A stretch of 64,000 nucleotides of DNA from the NCBI GenBank assembly GCA_026075535.2, contig AP026548.1, positions 6,262,001 through 6,326,000 of the forward strand, in the 5' to 3' direction. This stretch comes from Tricholoma matsutake (Eukaryota; Basidiomycota; Agaricomycetes; Agaricales; Tricholomataceae). A program made the position numbers and the translations under genes. The notes below the pieces were generated by a model, which saw nothing but the letters and a program-made list of their open reading frames with translations, made no database searches and was not told where the DNA came from. This document shows positions 62,917 through 64,000 of this stretch, one piece after another (position 1 is the first letter of the stretch; every line of letters begins with the position of its first letter).

Positions 62917-64000
62917 ATGTCTGATTCGATATCTAGAATAAGGGGGAGATCGGGTGAAGCGATGGACGAGGGGAACCCTTCCAGAGCCGGTATGCCCAGA
63001 ACTCCTGGTGACGACCCCATTGATTCTCTGCGGCCCCCAGAGGGCCGCAGATCCTCACAGATAGCACCTTCCGTGGGCCCTCATCGGTCCCAAAGAAGCT
63101 CTCCAACTCCCTCCCCGTATGGGGCCGGAACGATCACACCTCGCGCACAGCGATTCAGCGTGCCGACATTATCTCCCAGGAGGGCCACAGTGTCCCCTGC
63201 ACCTCCTACCACTCCTTCTACTCCTGCCTCTAGGTGGGGGGACGAAGCCATGACACCCAACCCCGAGCCCGTGATTCAAGACACGGTGATGGCAAGCAAT
63301 GCAGACGACGATTGGGCCGGTCCGGTCACCTTCGCCCACGACCTCGGGGAATACGCTCAGGGATTCATCACTGTTCTAAACAGGACTGGAGCCCGACAAC
63401 CTACTGCTGAACAACGGCAGGAAATTGCAGAACAACTGGGGGCAGTGCTGTACGCAGCGACCACAGTTGGATTTCACCGCGATTCGGGGAACACAACCCT
63501 ACGAAGAGCCATTGACAGGGCTGGCAGTGCAGGCAAACGTCCTGCGACTACCGACCCCAACGACGTCCCAAGGACGGAGCACCTGGAGGGATGGGATGGG
63601 CCACGCCCCCCCCCTCACAAATCTGCGAGGACACGAGGCCCAAGAGGGGCTCGACCTCTTCCTAAACCCCCAACAGGGGGCACCTCTTCGTCATGGGGCA
63701 GAGGACCTCCTCCCCCCGTGAACATGTCGACCAAGCCTTCGGGCAAGGGGACATTTGCTCAGGTCGCTCGCTTCCCTGGGGGGCGAGCACCTAACACATC
63801 CATGGACGGCCTTGTGCGACTAGCCAAGGCCTTCCCTGAGCTTCCAACCGACAAGCTAGCTGACATCCAGCAGCACGTCGGCCCATCCAGGCCCAAGGCT
63901 GCAAAGTCTTCGCCCACCGTCCACGGACCGTCACAAAGACAGGTTCTCATTCACGTTCGACCCCCCCTTGAGGAGGGGACAAACCCTGCTGATTTCCTGG
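62917..64000 (+). CDS. LINE ORF1, open to the window edge (L14, partial)
   Basis: I translated from ATG 62917 (MSDSISRIRGRSGEAMDEG) to the edge: 361 codons with no stop. It has a Pro/Ser/Thr-rich N-terminus (STPASRWGDEA), a probable helical stretch (HDLGEYAQGFITVLNRTG, QRQEIAEQLGAVLYAA), a basic linker (PPPHKSARTRGPRGARPLPKPP) and SMDGLVRLAKAFPELPTDKLADIQ. The knuckles would follow beyond the edge. Codons that are TGA in other copies are CGC at position 76 and CGA near residue 243. The 9-C run is in frame. It is the only intact long ORF1 frame in the window. Confidence 0.9.
   Translation, partial: MSDSISRIRGRSGEAMDEGNPSRAGMPRTPGDDPIDSLRPPEGRRSSQIAPSVGPHRSQRSSPTPSPYGAGTITPRAQRFSVPTLSPRRATVSPAPPTTPSTPASRWGDEAMTPNPEPVIQDTVMASNADDDWAGPVTFAHDLGEYAQGFITVLNRTGARQPTAEQRQEIAEQLGAVLYAATTVGFHRDSGNTTLRRAIDRAGSAGKRPATTDPNDVPRTEHLEGWDGPRPPPHKSARTRGPRGARPLPKPPTGGTSSSWGRGPPPPVNMSTKPSGKGTFAQVARFPGGRAPNTSMDGLVRLAKAFPELPTDKLADIQQHVGPSRPKAAKSSPTVHGPSQRQVLIHVRPPLEEGTNPADFL

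Larger units (their letters stand above)
62789..64000 (+). mobile_element. LINE copy L14, 5' end, runs off the right edge
   Basis: Starts CATCGCTTCTTGACTTGTTACC at 62789, inside L13 ORF2. The leader is 62789-62916 and an open ORF1 follows. It differs from the other copies in many ORF1 positions (for example GRRSSQIAPS, DDDWAGPVTFAHDLGEYAQ), so it may be a separate active lineage. Confidence 0.88.

Noticed and set aside
1..64000. Host protein genes, tRNA or rRNA genes, CRISPR arrays
   Set aside because: All long frames trace to the LINE, S or gypsy families. No tRNA or rRNA sequence is recognised, and the repeats are dispersed retroposons, not regularly spaced.

Overview
This 64-kb window is a nest of retrotransposons with no recognisable host gene. 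It is most likely fungal, probably a basidiomycete. That placement is inferred: the dominant element is a two-ORF LINE of Tad1 type (gag-like ORF1 with CCHC knuckles; ORF2 with endonuclease, reverse transcriptase and RNase H), the one LTR element is a Ty3/gypsy chromovirus that appears to self-prime as Tf1 does, and every retroposon ends in poly(A). Many copies carry old frame breaks, as expected of silenced heterochromatin.

Two retroposon families make up almost everything. Family L is the LINE: a full copy would be about 6.45 kb, with a ~128 bp leader, ORF1 of ~640 codons, ORF2 of ~1290 codons and a ~525 bp 3' UTR. Family S is a ~2.2 kb retroposon with poly(A) tails and 11-15 bp target duplications. 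It encodes no reverse transcriptase, but has a ~780 bp structured leader, one ORF of 269-280 codons for a protein I cannot assign (acidic first half, arginine-rich tail) and a ~617 bp hairpin-rich 3' UTR. S begins and ends with sequence matching L, so L is its probable source of enzyme. S has three subfamilies: S-A (ORF starts MPKRRTR or similar), S-B (ORF starts MPSTNRG or similar) and S-C (~1.86 kb, ORF internally deleted, yet recently mobile).

Layout. 1-7700: minus-strand LINE L1 with a fully open ORF2 running off the left edge and S_1 in its ORF1. 7701-9430: deleted LINE L2. 9431-30055: a tower in which LINE L3 holds L4 (12125-28930), L4 holds S_2, S_4 and LINE L5 (17765-25823), and L5 holds S_3 and the gypsy element (20346-25538). 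30056-30535: the only stretch not made of recognisable transposon, AT-rich. 30536-31117: divergent LINE piece L8. 31118-35426: LINE L9. 35427-37677: S_5. 37687-40842: plus-strand LINE L10 with intact RT and RNase H. 40843-47758: LINE L11 holding S_6. 47759-57495: S elements inserted in one another (S_7 holding S_8 and S_9; S_10 holding S_11). 57496-59252: LINE L12. 59253-62055: two S copies in inverted orientation, a 1.3-kb-arm palindrome. 62056-62788: LINE L13. 62789-64000: 5' end of LINE L14 with an open ORF1.

Seen directly: the reading frames, motifs, target duplications, poly(A) tails and shared ends. Inferred: that L proteins mobilise S, that S leader hairpins are functional RNA, and the fungal placement. 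L1 ORF2 and L14 ORF1 are the only long LINE frames here that stay open for the whole visible domain set, so between them they show what a working LINE of this family encodes.
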